From Sphingomonas sp. Leaf33 (GTDB taxonomy: Bacteria > Pseudomonadota > Alphaproteobacteria > Sphingomonadales > Sphingomonadaceae): 64,000 bases of DNA. The DNA lies in NCBI RefSeq assembly GCF_001421785.1, contig NZ_LMLB01000001.1, forward strand, positions 656,101-720,100, read 5' to 3'. Below the pieces are notes generated by a model. That model saw nothing but the letters and a program-made list of their open reading frames with translations. It was not told the DNA's origin and searched no databases. Below, piece by piece: positions 24,085 through 34,547 of this stretch; positions within the stretch are counted from its first letter, which is position 1; each line of letters begins with the position of its first letter. The position numbers and the translations under genes were made by a program.

Positions 24085-26517
24085 ATGGTGATCACGAGAG
24101 ACAATCACTTCGTTCCGCAATGGCATCAAAGGGGCTTCCTCGAACCCGGTCGCTCGACCGTGGCCTATCTCGACCTGGCGCCGCGCACCAAGCTTCTCGC
24201 CGACGGGCGCGTCATCCGCGAACGATCGCTGTTCGATGCGCCGACGAAACGCTGCTTCTTCCAGACCGACTTATACTCGACCTTCTTCCTGACCGAGGTG
24301 AATGACGAGATCGAGCGGAAGTTGTTCGGCGATATCGATACGCGAGGATCGCAAGCGGTCAGGGCTTTCGCGGGAACTGACATCGCCGCTTGGCACGAGC
24401 ATTTCGGTACATTCTTCGAATATATCGATATCCAGAAGCTGCGGACGCCGAAGGGCCTGGCGTGGTTGCGGGCACAATATCCTGCGCTTCACCAGAATGA
24501 GCTGATGATGGAGATGCAGGGCATCCGCATGCTCCACACCACGATCTGGACCGAGTGCGTGCGGGAGATCGTCTCCGCTGAGGATGCCGGCGTGAAGTTT
24601 CTCCTGACCGACCATCCGGTGACGATCTACAATCACGCCCTACCACCCGAAGCGCCGCAGTGCGCCTTTCCCCATGATCCGGGGATCGCGTTGAAAGCAT
24701 CGCAGACCCTGTTCCCGATGAGCCGTGACCACTGTCTCATCCTGACAAACCTCGAATATGCTGAAAATCCGTCGGTACCACCGCTGGAGAAGCGGATTTT
24801 CGCGCGCAACTTCCGCCAGTCGATGGTGCGCACGGACAAGATGATACGCACGCGGCGGCTCACCGACATCGGAGTGGCACGCATCAACCATGTGCTCAAA
24901 GCGCGGGCTCAGCGCCATATCGCCGCCGGCAAGCGCGAATGGCTCTATCCCGAACAGCACGCGAGCGGATCATGGGCCGACCTTGCTGCAACTCTGCTCC
25001 CCCCGCGTGACGAGCTTTGGCATTACGGCGGCGAAACCTATGTGGGGTTCGAGGACGGCAGCGTCCGCTACCAGGATGCCTACGGCCGGACAGAGAAGGA
25101 GCGGGAAGCCCTTAAGAAGGTCCCACTGGCAAAGGAACTGGCTCCGGGCGCCCCCTGCGGCTGCGGGTCGGGACGTCCCTACCGCATCTGTTGCAAGACA
25201 AGGCCACCTGCGCTGCGGCCAAGCTGGACAGAGCGTAGCATTCGCGAGCGCAATCTGGTCCTTCATCGCGGCATCCTGTCGATCCTGGGTCTCGACGCGG
25301 GCAAGGACTGGACAGCGGTCAGGCGCGAGTTGACCGATGACCAGATCAAAGAGGTCTACTTTCTCTACGAGGCGCTCTGGCCGCTCGAGACCGACCTGCT
25401 CGCGCTACTGCCCAAACCCGACGGGCGTCCGCGCGCGGTCTACACCGGATCGCTCCATCCGCGGTCCATCGTCGAATTCGCGCTGGGCGCGTCGCTCTAT
25501 TTCGGCGAGCTGATCGTCGAAACGCCATTCGTCCATGCTGGCACCGTAGCTGAGAAGTATCGGCCGACCGAGCATCCGCGCAGCTATCATCTCGAATTTC
25601 TGAAGGCCGTGGCCTTCTTCCTCAACGTCATGCCACTTGTGGACGCCGGAATGATCAACCTCATCCCGGACCCGTGGACCTTCGATTACCATCTCCGCCG
25701 CGAAACCATGGCGATGGCCGAGGAGCGCGCCGCTGGCATCGACATCAGCCTCCGCGGAGAACCCCGGCTGGAAGAATTGATGCGTGCCGACTTCATGCGC
25801 GACGTCCTGATGTGGCCCTGGGATGCGCAAGAGGCCCGGATGCGTGAAAACTTTCCCGATCTTGATGCGGCCGGCATCGCGGAAATATGGTCCGAGCTGG
25901 AACGGCTGAAAGAAGAGGACCCGCTGACGGCGCTGCAGGACGGCATCTTCGAAGGCGGCAAGGAAGGCGGCCAGATGCGCCTGATGCAGATGGGTCCGAA
26001 TTTCGAGATTGCCATGTATCTCGCGCAGGCGACCGGGGCCTCGATCGTGACCGACAGCGCATTCCGCTGGCGAGAGATCTTACGCGCGTCGCGGCCCAAG
26101 TCGGGAGCGCGGCCGGCTCGCTTTAGGCGGCTTGCGGGCAACATTGCTGATGCCGCTTTCCTGTTTCCTGACAATCCCGATCGCATCATCCAGATGGCAC
26201 GCGAGGGCGCACTCGCCGGCTATCCGGCGCTGTTTGCCGAGATGTTCCATTATCTAGCTGGTGCAGAGGAACGCGGTCTGCGGCTGAATTTTGAGGCGGG
26301 GCTTGCAGCCCGGTTTGCCCGCACTCATGCGGTGGCTCAGAAAGCGCTTCGTAAGCGCGCAGAGCCCGGCAATCGAGGCAGGATCTCTTGCGTCTTCGCG
26401 CCAACCGGTGTTCAGGACAATACGATCAATCGCCTACTGCTCATGTCTAGTTCCGAGCACCACCTGCCGATGGTGCCTATGGCCTTCTACATCCAGCGCA
26501 TGAGCGGGGAGCGTTGA
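24085..26517 (+). CDS. DUF4238 protein with internal SEC-C zinc motif
   Basis: An 810-residue protein. Residues 1-290 match DUF4238: NHFVPQWHQRGFL at 7-19, then LLTDHPVTIYN and LFPMSRDHCLILTN, a domain of unknown function common in accessory islands. At 354-370 a SEC-C zinc-binding motif, GAPCGCGSGRPYRICC, joins it to a ~430-residue helical C-terminus that I do not recognise. GTG or ATG initiation at 24085 follows a GATCGCAAATG context. It is read divergently from the DUF5677-like gene across 154 bases, which probably carries both promoters. Nothing in the sequence reveals the biochemical activity. Confidence 0.65.
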   Translation: MVITRDNHFVPQWHQRGFLEPGRSTVAYLDLAPRTKLLADGRVIRERSLFDAPTKRCFFQTDLYSTFFLTEVNDEIERKLFGDIDTRGSQAVRAFAGTDIAAWHEHFGTFFEYIDIQKLRTPKGLAWLRAQYPALHQNELMMEMQGIRMLHTTIWTECVREIVSAEDAGVKFLLTDHPVTIYNHALPPEAPQCAFPHDPGIALKASQTLFPMSRDHCLILTNLEYAENPSVPPLEKRIFARNFRQSMVRTDKMIRTRRLTDIGVARINHVLKARAQRHIAAGKREWLYPEQHASGSWADLAATLLPPRDELWHYGGETYVGFEDGSVRYQDAYGRTEKEREALKKVPLAKELAPGAPCGCGSGRPYRICCKTRPPALRPSWTERSIRERNLVLHRGILSILGLDAGKDWTAVRRELTDDQIKEVYFLYEALWPLETDLLALLPKPDGRPRAVYTGSLHPRSIVEFALGASLYFGELIVETPFVHAGTVAEKYRPTEHPRSYHLEFLKAVAFFLNVMPLVDAGMINLIPDPWTFDYHLRRETMAMAEERAAGIDISLRGEPRLEELMRADFMRDVLMWPWDAQEARMRENFPDLDAAGIAEIWSELERLKEEDPLTALQDGIFEGGKEGGQMRLMQMGPNFEIAMYLAQATGASIVTDSAFRWREILRASRPKSGARPARFRRLAGNIADAAFLFPDNPDRIIQMAREGALAGYPALFAEMFHYLAGAEERGLRLNFEAGLAARFARTHAVAQKALRKRAEPGNRGRISCVFAPTGVQDNTINRLLLMSSSEHHLPMVPMAFYIQRMSGER

Positions 26518-27181
26518 TCGCCTGCTTCCCAGTGCCGGTGCGAACACACGGATGAACGCAGCTGGTAGGGGTGCAATCTGAACCTCGGACGGGCCGGTAT
26601 ATCGGCGACTGCTGACCCGGCCATTGGCTCGATCGAGTGTCAGCTTTTCCAATCTCGGCTTGAAAGCTGATCGGCAGACGACGGTCCACTTTATGTTATT
26701 CTGCGATGCCGATCAGGCGACATCTGAATGCCCGCTTTTGGCCAGCGCTGCCGCTCGACCTATCGCTCTGGAACGGCAAGAACGTCCCACTTTTCGCCAT
26801 TCCAGCGAGTCTTCAGGGCGATCGCGAGCCGATGAATGAATGTCGGAAGCTGGGAGGACGGTTAGGCGCCTCGGATGTCGCCTTATGGGTCTTCGTCACG
26901 GAACGACCAATCGCGAGTCGGTTGATTTTGGCCGCTCACCGTGCCGGTCGTGTTTTGACACGCGCCGCCTCGGACGGTCGCGGCCTTCCCATTTCTCCGT
27001 CTTACCCTGACAGTTTTGGGAAAATGCATTCGGGAACAGATTTCGGGAAAGCTAATCCCCCAGGTGTCAGCTTGATCGGTGCCGGGGATTACCGTCACTG
27101 GGTCGTTTTCGGGAAAGCCTTGGCCGCCTTTGTCGCCACTTTTGAGGAGAAAAGGCATCAACCCCACCAGTTCAATCCAGA
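26518..27181. other. Gene-free stretch with degenerate dispersed repeats
   Basis: No convincing gene: the frames here are short and repeat-like. The segment includes fragments such as GAATGCCCGCTTTTGGCC near 26723 and GAAAGCTGATCGGCAG near 26660, which recur in diverged form in other intergenic stretches (about 36140). It also includes the longer repeat listed at 26925-27125. Confidence 0.5.
26925..27125 (+). repeat. Dispersed ~190-bp intergenic repeat, copy 1
   Basis: Clearly homologous, in direct orientation, to 49420-49620. Shared blocks include GACGGTCGC, TTTCTCCGTCT, CCTGACAGTTT, GGAAAATGC and ACAGATTTCGGGAAAGC, with small indels between them. A partial third copy occurs near 51560-51615 (AGTTTTGGGAA, AATCGGGAAGCGTC). 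No open frame is conserved between copies. Confidence 0.7.
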
Positions 27182-27568
27182 TCAGCTGCCCGGTTGCGCA
27201 CTTGCTTGGTAATTCTCCTGCTGCGATTCGGTGGAGTAATTGGCAATCGGCGGCGCGTAGGCGTTGATGATCGATCCGATAAGTCCGGGAAAGCGCGCAT
27301 TCACTTCGGCGAAGCGCGAGTGGTTGCGCATCTCGACGCCATGCCGTTCGCTGCGGATTAGGCCAGCCTCGCGCAATATCTTGAGATGGTTCGACAGCGA
27401 AGACTTCGGGATGACCCGGTCGCCCAGCGCCGCGACATTGGAACAGGCTTCGACGACGCCTGCCGTCAAGATCTTCGCGAGGATCGCGGCTCGATTGGGA
27501 TCCGACAGCGCATGCAGGATCGCCTGCGGCTCAATGTCGTCGATGGACGGGTGGAACAGCGGTCTCAT
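27182..27568 (-). CDS. ArsR-family transcriptional regulator
   Basis: A 128-residue winged-helix repressor. ILHALSDPNRAAILAKIL and the recognition helix KSSLSNHLKILREAGLIRSE are typical of ArsR proteins. There is no obvious metal-binding ELCV-x-C cluster; a single Cys (VEACSNV) precedes the HTH, so it may respond to redox state or an organic ligand. It is read divergently from the SDR gene at 27680, across a 111-base gap that likely holds its operator, and so probably represses that gene. The start is the ATG at 27568. Confidence 0.85.
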   Translation of the reverse strand: MRPLFHPSIDDIEPQAILHALSDPNRAAILAKILTAGVVEACSNVAALGDRVIPKSSLSNHLKILREAGLIRSERHGVEMRNHSRFAEVNARFPGLIGSIINAYAPPIANYSTESQQENYQASAQPGS

Positions 27569-27679
27569 GACATCGGACTAGCACAGCTTGACAGGTGGTT
27601 CCATAGTTCTCATATCCCGAACAATGGAACGTTTCAGCCAGGCCGACGTGTTCCGTTCACTCGATCAAGGAACAATGCA

Positions 27680-28426
27680 ATGACGAAGCTTGCAGGCAAG
27701 GTGGCCGTCGTGACCGGCGCATCCAAGGGGATCGGCGCAGGGATCGCCAGAGCACTGGCGGCGGACGGCGCTGCGGTCGTTGTCAACTTTGCCTCCAGCC
27801 GGAACGAGGCGGATGCCGTCGTGCGGGATATCGTTGCCGCCGGCGGCAAGGCGGTCGCGATCGCGGGTGACGTATCGATCGCCGCCGATGCGCAGGGGCT
27901 GATCGACGCCGCCGTGTCGCAGTTCGGCGGGCTCGACATCCTCGTGAACAATTCCGGCATCTGGACAGCCGCGCCGGTCGAACAGGTGACCGAGGACGAG
28001 TATCGCCGCGTGTTCGACGTCAACGTGCTCGGCGTCGTGCTGACCAGCCGGGCGGCGATCGGGCATCTGCGCGCGGGCGGCAGCGTCATCAATATCTCGT
28101 CGTCGATCACCACGCTACGCTCGCCGGGCACGTCGCTCTACACCGCCAGCAAGGCAGCGGTGAACGCGATCTCGGACGTGCTTGCCAAGGAACTGGCGCC
28201 GCGCAACATCCGCGTCAACGTCGTCAGCCCCGGCTTCGTGGTGACCGAGGGGACGACGGCGGCCGGCATCGCGGGGTCCGAGATGGAAACCGGCATCGTC
28301 GCGCAGACCCCGCTCGGCCGGGCCGGCGCACCGGACGACATCGCCTGCGTCGTGGCGTTCCTCGCTTCCGATGACGCGCGCTTCGTCACGGGCGAGAACA
28401 TCGTCGCCAGCGGCGGCCTGCGCTGA
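27680..28426 (+). CDS. Short-chain dehydrogenase/reductase (SDR)
   Basis: A 248-residue classical SDR: nucleotide-binding VVTGASKGIGAGIA, NNSG in ILVNNSGIW, and the catalytic Ser (INISSSITTL) with YTASKAAVN (Tyr-x3-Lys). The PG motif (VVSPGFVVTEG) follows. It is likely NAD(P)H-dependent with an unknown substrate. ATG 27680 follows AAGGA; the open frame goes back to 27386 but runs antisense to the ArsR gene. It forms a module with the divergent ArsR regulator and the downstream quinone-oxidoreductase-like gene. Confidence 0.88.
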   Translation: MTKLAGKVAVVTGASKGIGAGIARALAADGAAVVVNFASSRNEADAVVRDIVAAGGKAVAIAGDVSIAADAQGLIDAAVSQFGGLDILVNNSGIWTAAPVEQVTEDEYRRVFDVNVLGVVLTSRAAIGHLRAGGSVINISSSITTLRSPGTSLYTASKAAVNAISDVLAKELAPRNIRVNVVSPGFVVTEGTTAAGIAGSEMETGIVAQTPLGRAGAPDDIACVVAFLASDDARFVTGENIVASGGLR

Positions 28427-28544
28427 TCCTTTCCGCTACTCGGCGGCCGGCCTTTCCCTTCCTCCCTGAGGTCGGCCGTCGAGACATGTCGATACGCCCC
28501 CGGCCCGGCCGGCATGCCGGTCCACCGTCACAGGAACACGATCC

Positions 28545-29456
28545 ATGAAAGCCGTTCAATTCAAGAGCTATGGTGAGCCCGATGTCCTGCACATCGCCGA
28601 CATCGACGCGCCGCACGCCGCCGCTGGCCAGATTCGCATCGCGGTGCGTGCCGCCGGCGTCAATGCGCTGGACTGGAAACTGCGATCCGGCCTCTACCGC
28701 GACTTCATGCCGATCGAGTTTCACTCCGGCGTCGGGGCGGAAGCCGCCGGCATCGTCGATGAAGTGGGCGACGGCGTCACCGGCGTCGCTGTCGGCGATG
28801 CGGTGTTCGGCATCACCGTTCGCCGGACCGCGATGGCGGAGCACGCGGTGCTGACCAGTTGGGCGCACAAGCCGGACGCGATGCCGTTCGAGGTCGCCGG
28901 CGCGCTGCCGATCGCGGCCGAGACGGCGGTCCGGATCCTCGACCTCGTCGGCATCAAGGCGGGCGAGACACTGCTCGTCGCCGGCGCGGCGGGCGGTGTC
29001 GGCAGCGCGGTGGTGCAACTGGCGCGCTATCGCGGTGCCACCGTCATCGGCACCGCGCGCGCGGCCAAGCACGCCTATCTTCGTGATCTCGGCGCGATCC
29101 CGACGACCTATGAGCCCGGTTTACCGGATCGGGTGGCGGCGCTCGCATCGCACGGCATCGATGCGGCGCTTGACCTGGCCGGTGCCGGCGTCATCCCCGA
29201 TCTGGTCGCGATCGTCGGCGATGGCGCGCGCGTCCTGTCGATCGCCGATATCGACGCACCCAAGCATGGCGCGCAGGTGACGACATCGCAGGTCGATCAG
29301 CCCGGGATCGCGCTGGCCGAGGTCGCCCGGATTTTTGACGAAGGGGCGTTCCGCGTCCACATCGACGGCCGTTTCCCGCTCGACCGGATCGCCGAGGCCC
29401 AGGCGATCAGCGCCGCCGGACGGGTCGCAGGCAAGCTGGTGGTCACCGTCTCCTGA
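28545..29456 (+). CDS. NADP-dependent oxidoreductase (zinc-independent MDR / quinone oxidoreductase type)
   Basis: A 303-residue medium-chain dehydrogenase/reductase. AGVNALDWKLRSG and GVGAEAAGIVDEVG in the N-terminal GroES-like half, and VAGAAGGVGSAVVQLA as the NADPH-binding motif, mark the quinone oxidoreductase branch that lacks catalytic zinc (no Cys/His ligand set). It probably reduces quinones or enones with NADPH. It lies 118 bases after the SDR, in the same direction, likely one transcript under ArsR control. A GC-rich hairpin follows the stop. Confidence 0.88.
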   Translation: MKAVQFKSYGEPDVLHIADIDAPHAAAGQIRIAVRAAGVNALDWKLRSGLYRDFMPIEFHSGVGAEAAGIVDEVGDGVTGVAVGDAVFGITVRRTAMAEHAVLTSWAHKPDAMPFEVAGALPIAAETAVRILDLVGIKAGETLLVAGAAGGVGSAVVQLARYRGATVIGTARAAKHAYLRDLGAIPTTYEPGLPDRVAALASHGIDAALDLAGAGVIPDLVAIVGDGARVLSIADIDAPKHGAQVTTSQVDQPGIALAEVARIFDEGAFRVHIDGRFPLDRIAEAQAISAAGRVAGKLVVTVS

Positions 29457-29470
29457 CGACCGCGCAAGGT

Positions 29471-29503
29471 GGCGGCGCGGCGGTGTCGTGCCGCCACGCC
29501 GCC
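29471..29503. terminator. Bidirectional hairpin between convergent genes
   Basis: Bases 29471-29483 pair with 29491-29503 (13 bp, one mismatch) around a 7-base loop. It sits in the 54-base gap between the convergent ends of the genes at 28545 and 29511. No T-run is present, so it is probably a hairpin-type or Rho-assisted terminator. Confidence 0.45.
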
Positions 29504-29510
29504 GCCCCTC

Positions 29511-30251
29511 TCAACGCGCGCCGTCGATGACCATGCCGCCGTCCGGCGTCAGCGTGTAGCCGGTGAGGTAGCGCGCATCCTCGCTGGCGAGGAACAGCAG
29601 GACCGGGGCGATATCCTCTTCCGGCGATCCGTAGCGGCCGAGCGCATTGGTGGGCGGCGGCACATCGACATCGCCCCACGTCTCCGCGACCGGCTGCACG
29701 GTATTCACGGTGATCCGGTCCGGTCCCCATTCGCGCGCAGCGGTGCGGGTCAGCGCGCGCGTCGCCTCCTTGGCCATGTTGTAGGGCGCATAGGGTGACA
29801 TCCCCGTCATTGCCGCGGGCGAACCGAAGTTGATGACGCGTCCCGCCGCGCTAGCCTTCAGCCAGGGGTAGCAGGCTTGCATCGTCCTGAGGCTGGCGAT
29901 CGGGCCGGTATCGAAATTGCGCTGCAACTGCTCGACCGACAGATCGACGACGGACGACGCCACGGCGGAGGGATCGAACGCGATGTTGGCGAGGATATCG
30001 ACACCGCCGAACGCGGCGACGACCGCGGCGACGGCAGCGGTGATCTGGCCGGCATCGGCGACGTCGCAGACGACGCCGAGCGCCGTGCCACCGTCGGCCT
30101 CGATCGCGGCGACGACAGCATCGTTGCCGTCCTGCGTGCGGGACAGGACGGCGACCTTCGCGCCTTCCGCCGCGAACAGTTTCGCGGTGGCCCGCCCGAT
30201 GCCGCGGCTTGCGCCGGTGATGATGGCGATTTTTCCGTCGAGACGACCCAT
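29511..30251 (-). CDS. Short-chain dehydrogenase/reductase (SDR)
   Basis: A 246-residue classical SDR with IITGASRGIGRATAKLFAAE at the N-terminus, ANIAFDPS replacing the usual NNAG, and an active-site YNMAKEATRAL (Tyr-x3-Lys). The C-terminus LTGYTLTPDGGMVIDG is the common SDR ending. The start ATG 30251 lies 2 bases after the DoxX-like gene stop, so the two are one operon, read divergently from the HxlR regulator at 30801. Substrate unknown. Confidence 0.87.
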   Translation of the reverse strand: MGRLDGKIAIITGASRGIGRATAKLFAAEGAKVAVLSRTQDGNDAVVAAIEADGGTALGVVCDVADAGQITAAVAAVVAAFGGVDILANIAFDPSAVASSVVDLSVEQLQRNFDTGPIASLRTMQACYPWLKASAAGRVINFGSPAAMTGMSPYAPYNMAKEATRALTRTAAREWGPDRITVNTVQPVAETWGDVDVPPPTNALGRYGSPEEDIAPVLLFLASEDARYLTGYTLTPDGGMVIDGAR

Positions 30252-30253
30252 GA

Positions 30254-30673
30254 TCAGTTCCTTGTCGTTGAGGTGATGGAGGCGGCGGCCGGCGCGTAGG
30301 GCGATGGTTCCTCACGCGCGGCGTTCTGCGTCGCGAACGACAGCGCCAGCAGGATCAGGCCGAAGACCGCAGGGATCGATCCGCGCGGCTTGCCGACGCC
30401 GAGATGCGCCATGCCCGACAGCAGCAGGTGATAGAGAATGCCGGCACAGGCGAGATCGCTGAGCGCGACGCTGATCCGCGAGAGGATCGCAGCGACCGCG
30501 AGCAGCTTGATCGCCGCCATGACCGGCACGAGATACGCGGCGCGATAGCCGAGGTCGCTCAGCACCCGCCGCACATACGCGCGTCGCATCAGGTACAGCC
30601 CGGCGGACGACAGGTACAGCGCCGACAGCAGCGCCGTGCTGATCCAGTAGACATAGGCTTCGGTCATGCGCAT
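30254..30673 (-). CDS. DoxX-like membrane protein
   Basis: A 139-residue protein with four hydrophobic segments (WISTALLSALYLSSAGLYLM, RAAYLVPVMAAIKLLAVAAI, DLACAGILYHLLLSGMAHLG and IPAVFGLILLALSFAT). The A-I-K-L motif after helix 2 and the overall size fit the DoxX/DoxD-like family. Such proteins are inner-membrane partners of redox enzymes. It is followed after 2 bases by an SDR, in the same operon. The start is ATG 30673, or ATG 30667 two codons later. Confidence 0.75.
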   Translation of the reverse strand: MRMTEAYVYWISTALLSALYLSSAGLYLMRRAYVRRVLSDLGYRAAYLVPVMAAIKLLAVAAILSRISVALSDLACAGILYHLLLSGMAHLGVGKPRGSIPAVFGLILLALSFATQNAAREEPSPYAPAAASITSTTRN

Positions 30674-30800
30674 TCCTGATCCAGGCGGGTGTCGCCGAAA
30701 CGCGTTCGTCTTCCGCGACGCTCTGCATCCGAAATGCTATGCTGGATGATCCTGCACAAGTAGGATGGTTTTACCGGGCCTACTATGGAATACCAGACCA

Positions 30801-31157
30801 ATGACTGCGACCGACTTCACGATGCAGCACGAGATGCGCCGCGCCTTCGCCATGCTGTCAGGCAAATGGAAGCTGGAGATCATGTGGCTGCTGCATCAGC
30901 GCGTCCACCGCTTCGGCGAGCTACGCAAGGCGATCCCCGGCATCACCCAGCACATGCTGACCGCACAGTTGCGCGAACTGGAGGCCGATGGACTTATCAC
31001 CCGCACCGTTTTCGCCGAAGTGCCGCCGCGCGTGGAGTATGAGATGACAGCGAAAGCGCGCGGGCTGGGGCCAACCATGGAGGCGCTGGCAGCCTGGTGG
31101 AGCGAGCACGGCACATCATCGCCTGTTAGGCCGACGCCCAGATACCATAGGGATTAG
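30801..31157 (+). CDS. HxlR-family transcriptional regulator
   Basis: A 118-residue winged-helix regulator: MLSGKWKLEIMWLLHQRVHR, FGELRKAIPGITQHMLTAQL and RELEADGLITRTV are the classic HxlR/MarR-like signature, where GKW and FGEL..IPGIT are near-invariant. There is no Cys, so it is unlike thiol-sensing relatives. ATG 30801 is chosen over the upstream frame start 30765, since it begins the conserved domain. It is read divergently from the DoxX-SDR operon across 127 bases and probably controls it. Confidence 0.87.
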   Translation: MTATDFTMQHEMRRAFAMLSGKWKLEIMWLLHQRVHRFGELRKAIPGITQHMLTAQLRELEADGLITRTVFAEVPPRVEYEMTAKARGLGPTMEALAAWWSEHGTSSPVRPTPRYHRD

Positions 31158-31640
31158 GTTCCGCATGACCTTCTGCGAAGCGCCCGGAGCAGCGAAGTGA
31201 TCACCTTGCCAGTCACTGCGGTTTGTCAGGCCGCAAATTTCTCAATTTGCCATCATTTTTGGGAAAGCTGGCGGGGCAGCGGGCAGGGCCAAAGCTCAGC
31301 ACCTTCCAAGCTGCTAACATGAACGGATGGCAGAGGATGGGGAGCCAAAAGCAGGCCGCGAATGCCCGGTTGTGGGTCTGTCCGGCCGCGGAGCTGCCAG
31401 TCGCCTTGCGACCCAAAGGCAGACGTAGCCGAGGCAAGTTCCCGGTCTTGGAAGCTGACAATCTGAACCGGGGTGCTGACACACGCAAACCCCCGGAAAA
31501 CTGTGGCCGCGTCTGCAGCGTCAAAACCGACCGGTTCTGACACCTTCGGCTGTTATTTGTTGCACGCCATCACCTTCAACCAAGCCGTCCCGATACGCAC
31601 TGTGAAGGCTCTCGATCTTTGAGCGAAATTCTGTCGCAGA
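31158..31640. other. Intergenic stretch without a supported gene
   Basis: The frames across this stretch look non-coding and conflict between strands. It carries repeat-like fragments, for example TTTTTGGGAAAGCTGG near 31255, similar in flavour to the dispersed repeat at 26925. No promoter or RNA could be pinned down. Confidence 0.4.
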
Positions 31641-32534
31641 CTAGCTCCTGAGGCGCAGCGCATCGACCAGCAAACGGAACGCCAAGGAGTTTTGTCGTCG
31701 GCTCGGATAATACAGGTGATAGCCCGAGAACGGCGGACACCAGTCAGCCAGCACGCGCACCAGCCTGCCGGAGGCGAGATCATCCTGAACCTGGTCAACG
31801 GGAATGGACGCCAGACCGTGACCGGCAAGGGCGGCCTTGCGGATCAGGCCTGAGGTATTGAACGTGAACTGGCCATCGACACGCACGTTGATCTGTCGTC
31901 CGTCCTTCTCGAACTCCCACGCGTAAAGGGCTCCCGCGGAAACCAGGCGCAGGTTGATGCAGTTGTGACCTACAAGGTCCTGAGGGCTTTCGGGCAGGCC
32001 GCGTGCTTCGAGATAGGCGGGCGTTCCGACGACGGCCATCTCAAGATCAGGCCCGATGCGGACGGCAATCATATCCTTCTCGATCGCTTCGCCGATCCGC
32101 ACGCCAGCATCGTACCGCTCGGTCACGATATTCGACAGGCCGACGTCGATCACGATCTCCAGTGTGATGTCGGGATATGAGTTGGCGATCGTCTCCATGG
32201 CGGGCCACAAAAGGGTTTCCGCTGCATGCTCGGTGGACGTTATGCGGAAATGGCCGGCCGGCTTATCGCGCAGCTCGCCCAGCTCCGCCAATCCCGCCTC
32301 GATTCCGTCCAAATGGTTTCCCACCGTGGCAAGCAGCCGATCGCCGGCTTCTGTCGGCACCACGCTCCTTGTGGTGCGCGTCAGCAGGCGAACGCCGATG
32401 CGCTCTTCAAGCGCCCGGAGAGTATGGCTTAGTGCGGATTGTGAAACGCCGAGTTGAGCCGCCGCCCGCGTGAAGCTGCGCTCCCGTGCGACCGCAACGA
32501 ACGCGACCAGATCGTTGAGGTTCTCACGCGCCAT
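31641..32534 (-). CDS. LysR-family transcriptional regulator
   Basis: A 297-residue LysR protein. The N-terminal HTH reads RSFTRAAAQLGVSQSALSHT, followed by LRALEERIGVRLLTRTTRS, and the rest is the periplasmic-binding-like effector domain (GHFRITSTEHAAETLLWPAM). Full length for the family (about 300). It is read divergently from the aldo/keto reductase at 32698 across 163 bases, so it probably activates the aldo/keto reductase-SDR-monooxygenase operon in response to a small molecule. The inducer cannot be told from sequence. Confidence 0.9.
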   Translation of the reverse strand: MARENLNDLVAFVAVARERSFTRAAAQLGVSQSALSHTLRALEERIGVRLLTRTTRSVVPTEAGDRLLATVGNHLDGIEAGLAELGELRDKPAGHFRITSTEHAAETLLWPAMETIANSYPDITLEIVIDVGLSNIVTERYDAGVRIGEAIEKDMIAVRIGPDLEMAVVGTPAYLEARGLPESPQDLVGHNCINLRLVSAGALYAWEFEKDGRQINVRVDGQFTFNTSGLIRKAALAGHGLASIPVDQVQDDLASGRLVRVLADWCPPFSGYHLYYPSRRQNSLAFRLLVDALRLRS

Positions 32535-32631
32535 AAACGGGCCGCGTATCGGGAGGCCTGATGTGCGATAACGCGAGTTTCATGAGCAATGCTCATATCC
32601 TCTTGCATGCTTTCATGTCTAATTCTGATAG

Positions 32632-33681
<1,050 letters not shown>

Positions 33682-33689
33682 GCGCATCC

Positions 33690-33712
33690 GGGCGGCGCGC
33701 CTCGCGCCGCCC
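33690..33712 (+). terminator. Intra-operon GC hairpin after the aldo/keto reductase
   Basis: A perfect 10-bp stem, 33690-33699 with 33703-33712, around a 3-base loop, starting 9 bases after the stop. No T-run follows, so it may be an attenuator or mRNA-stabilising hairpin rather than a full terminator, as the next gene begins at 33745 in the same direction. Confidence 0.4.
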
Positions 33713-33744
33713 GCTTCCCACACGTCTCACAAGGACATTGCATC

Positions 33745-34518
33745 ATGAACACCCCCGTATTGGAGGGCCGGATCGCGCTCGTCACCGGCGGATCGAAGGG
33801 CATCGGCTTCGGCTCGGCGCAGCGACTGATTGAGGAAGGCGCGTTCGTTTACATCACAGGCCGCGGCAAGGAAGCGCTCGATACCGCCGTGGCCCGCCTC
33901 GGCAGTTCGGCGATCGGGATCGAAGCCGATGCTTCGAGCAAGACCGACATGACCGCTGTCGCTGAACAAATCAGGCAACGCCACGGCAAGCTCGACATTC
34001 TTTTCGCCAATGCGGGCCTCGGCCATGCAACGCCGTTCCCCGACCTCACCGAGGCGCAGATCGACAAGGAGATCGGCGTCAACTTCAAGGGCGTGATCCT
34101 GACCGTCCAGTCGATGCTCGGCGTGCTGAGCCACGGCGCGTCGGTGATCCTCAATGCCTCGATCACCGCCGACATGGGTCTGCCCGGCTTCGGGGTTTAC
34201 GCCGCCACCAAGGCCGCGGTCCGCTCGCTGGCGCGGAGCTGGACGACCGACCTCAAGGACCGCGACATCCGGGTCAACACGATCAGCCCCGGCGTCGTCC
34301 CGACCGAAGGATATAGCGACGAGCAGGGCATGAGCCCGGCGGACGTCGATGCGTATGTCGAGCGCGTGTCGAAGGAGATCCCGGCAGGCCGGGTCGGCAC
34401 CTCTCGCGAAATGGGTGACGCCCTGGTCTTCCTGGCATCCGATGCCAGCAAGTACGTGCGCGGCATCGATCTCGTCGTCGATGGCGGCATGACCCGCGTC
34501 TACGCGGGCAAGGCCTGA
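33745..34518 (+). CDS. Short-chain dehydrogenase/reductase (SDR)
   Basis: A 257-residue classical SDR: LVTGGSKGIGFGSAQRLIEE, FANAGLGHATPF as the NAG motif, and active-site Ser in ILNASITADMG with VYAATKAAVRSL. The C-terminus is YVRGIDLVVDGGMTRVYAGK. It lies 63 bases after the aldo/keto reductase and is followed by a monooxygenase-like gene, so all three are probably co-induced. The substrate is unknown. Confidence 0.9.
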   Translation: MNTPVLEGRIALVTGGSKGIGFGSAQRLIEEGAFVYITGRGKEALDTAVARLGSSAIGIEADASSKTDMTAVAEQIRQRHGKLDILFANAGLGHATPFPDLTEAQIDKEIGVNFKGVILTVQSMLGVLSHGASVILNASITADMGLPGFGVYAATKAAVRSLARSWTTDLKDRDIRVNTISPGVVPTEGYSDEQGMSPADVDAYVERVSKEIPAGRVGTSREMGDALVFLASDASKYVRGIDLVVDGGMTRVYAGKA

Positions 34519-34547
34519 TGTCTGAATCAGCAACGAAAGGTCGATCG

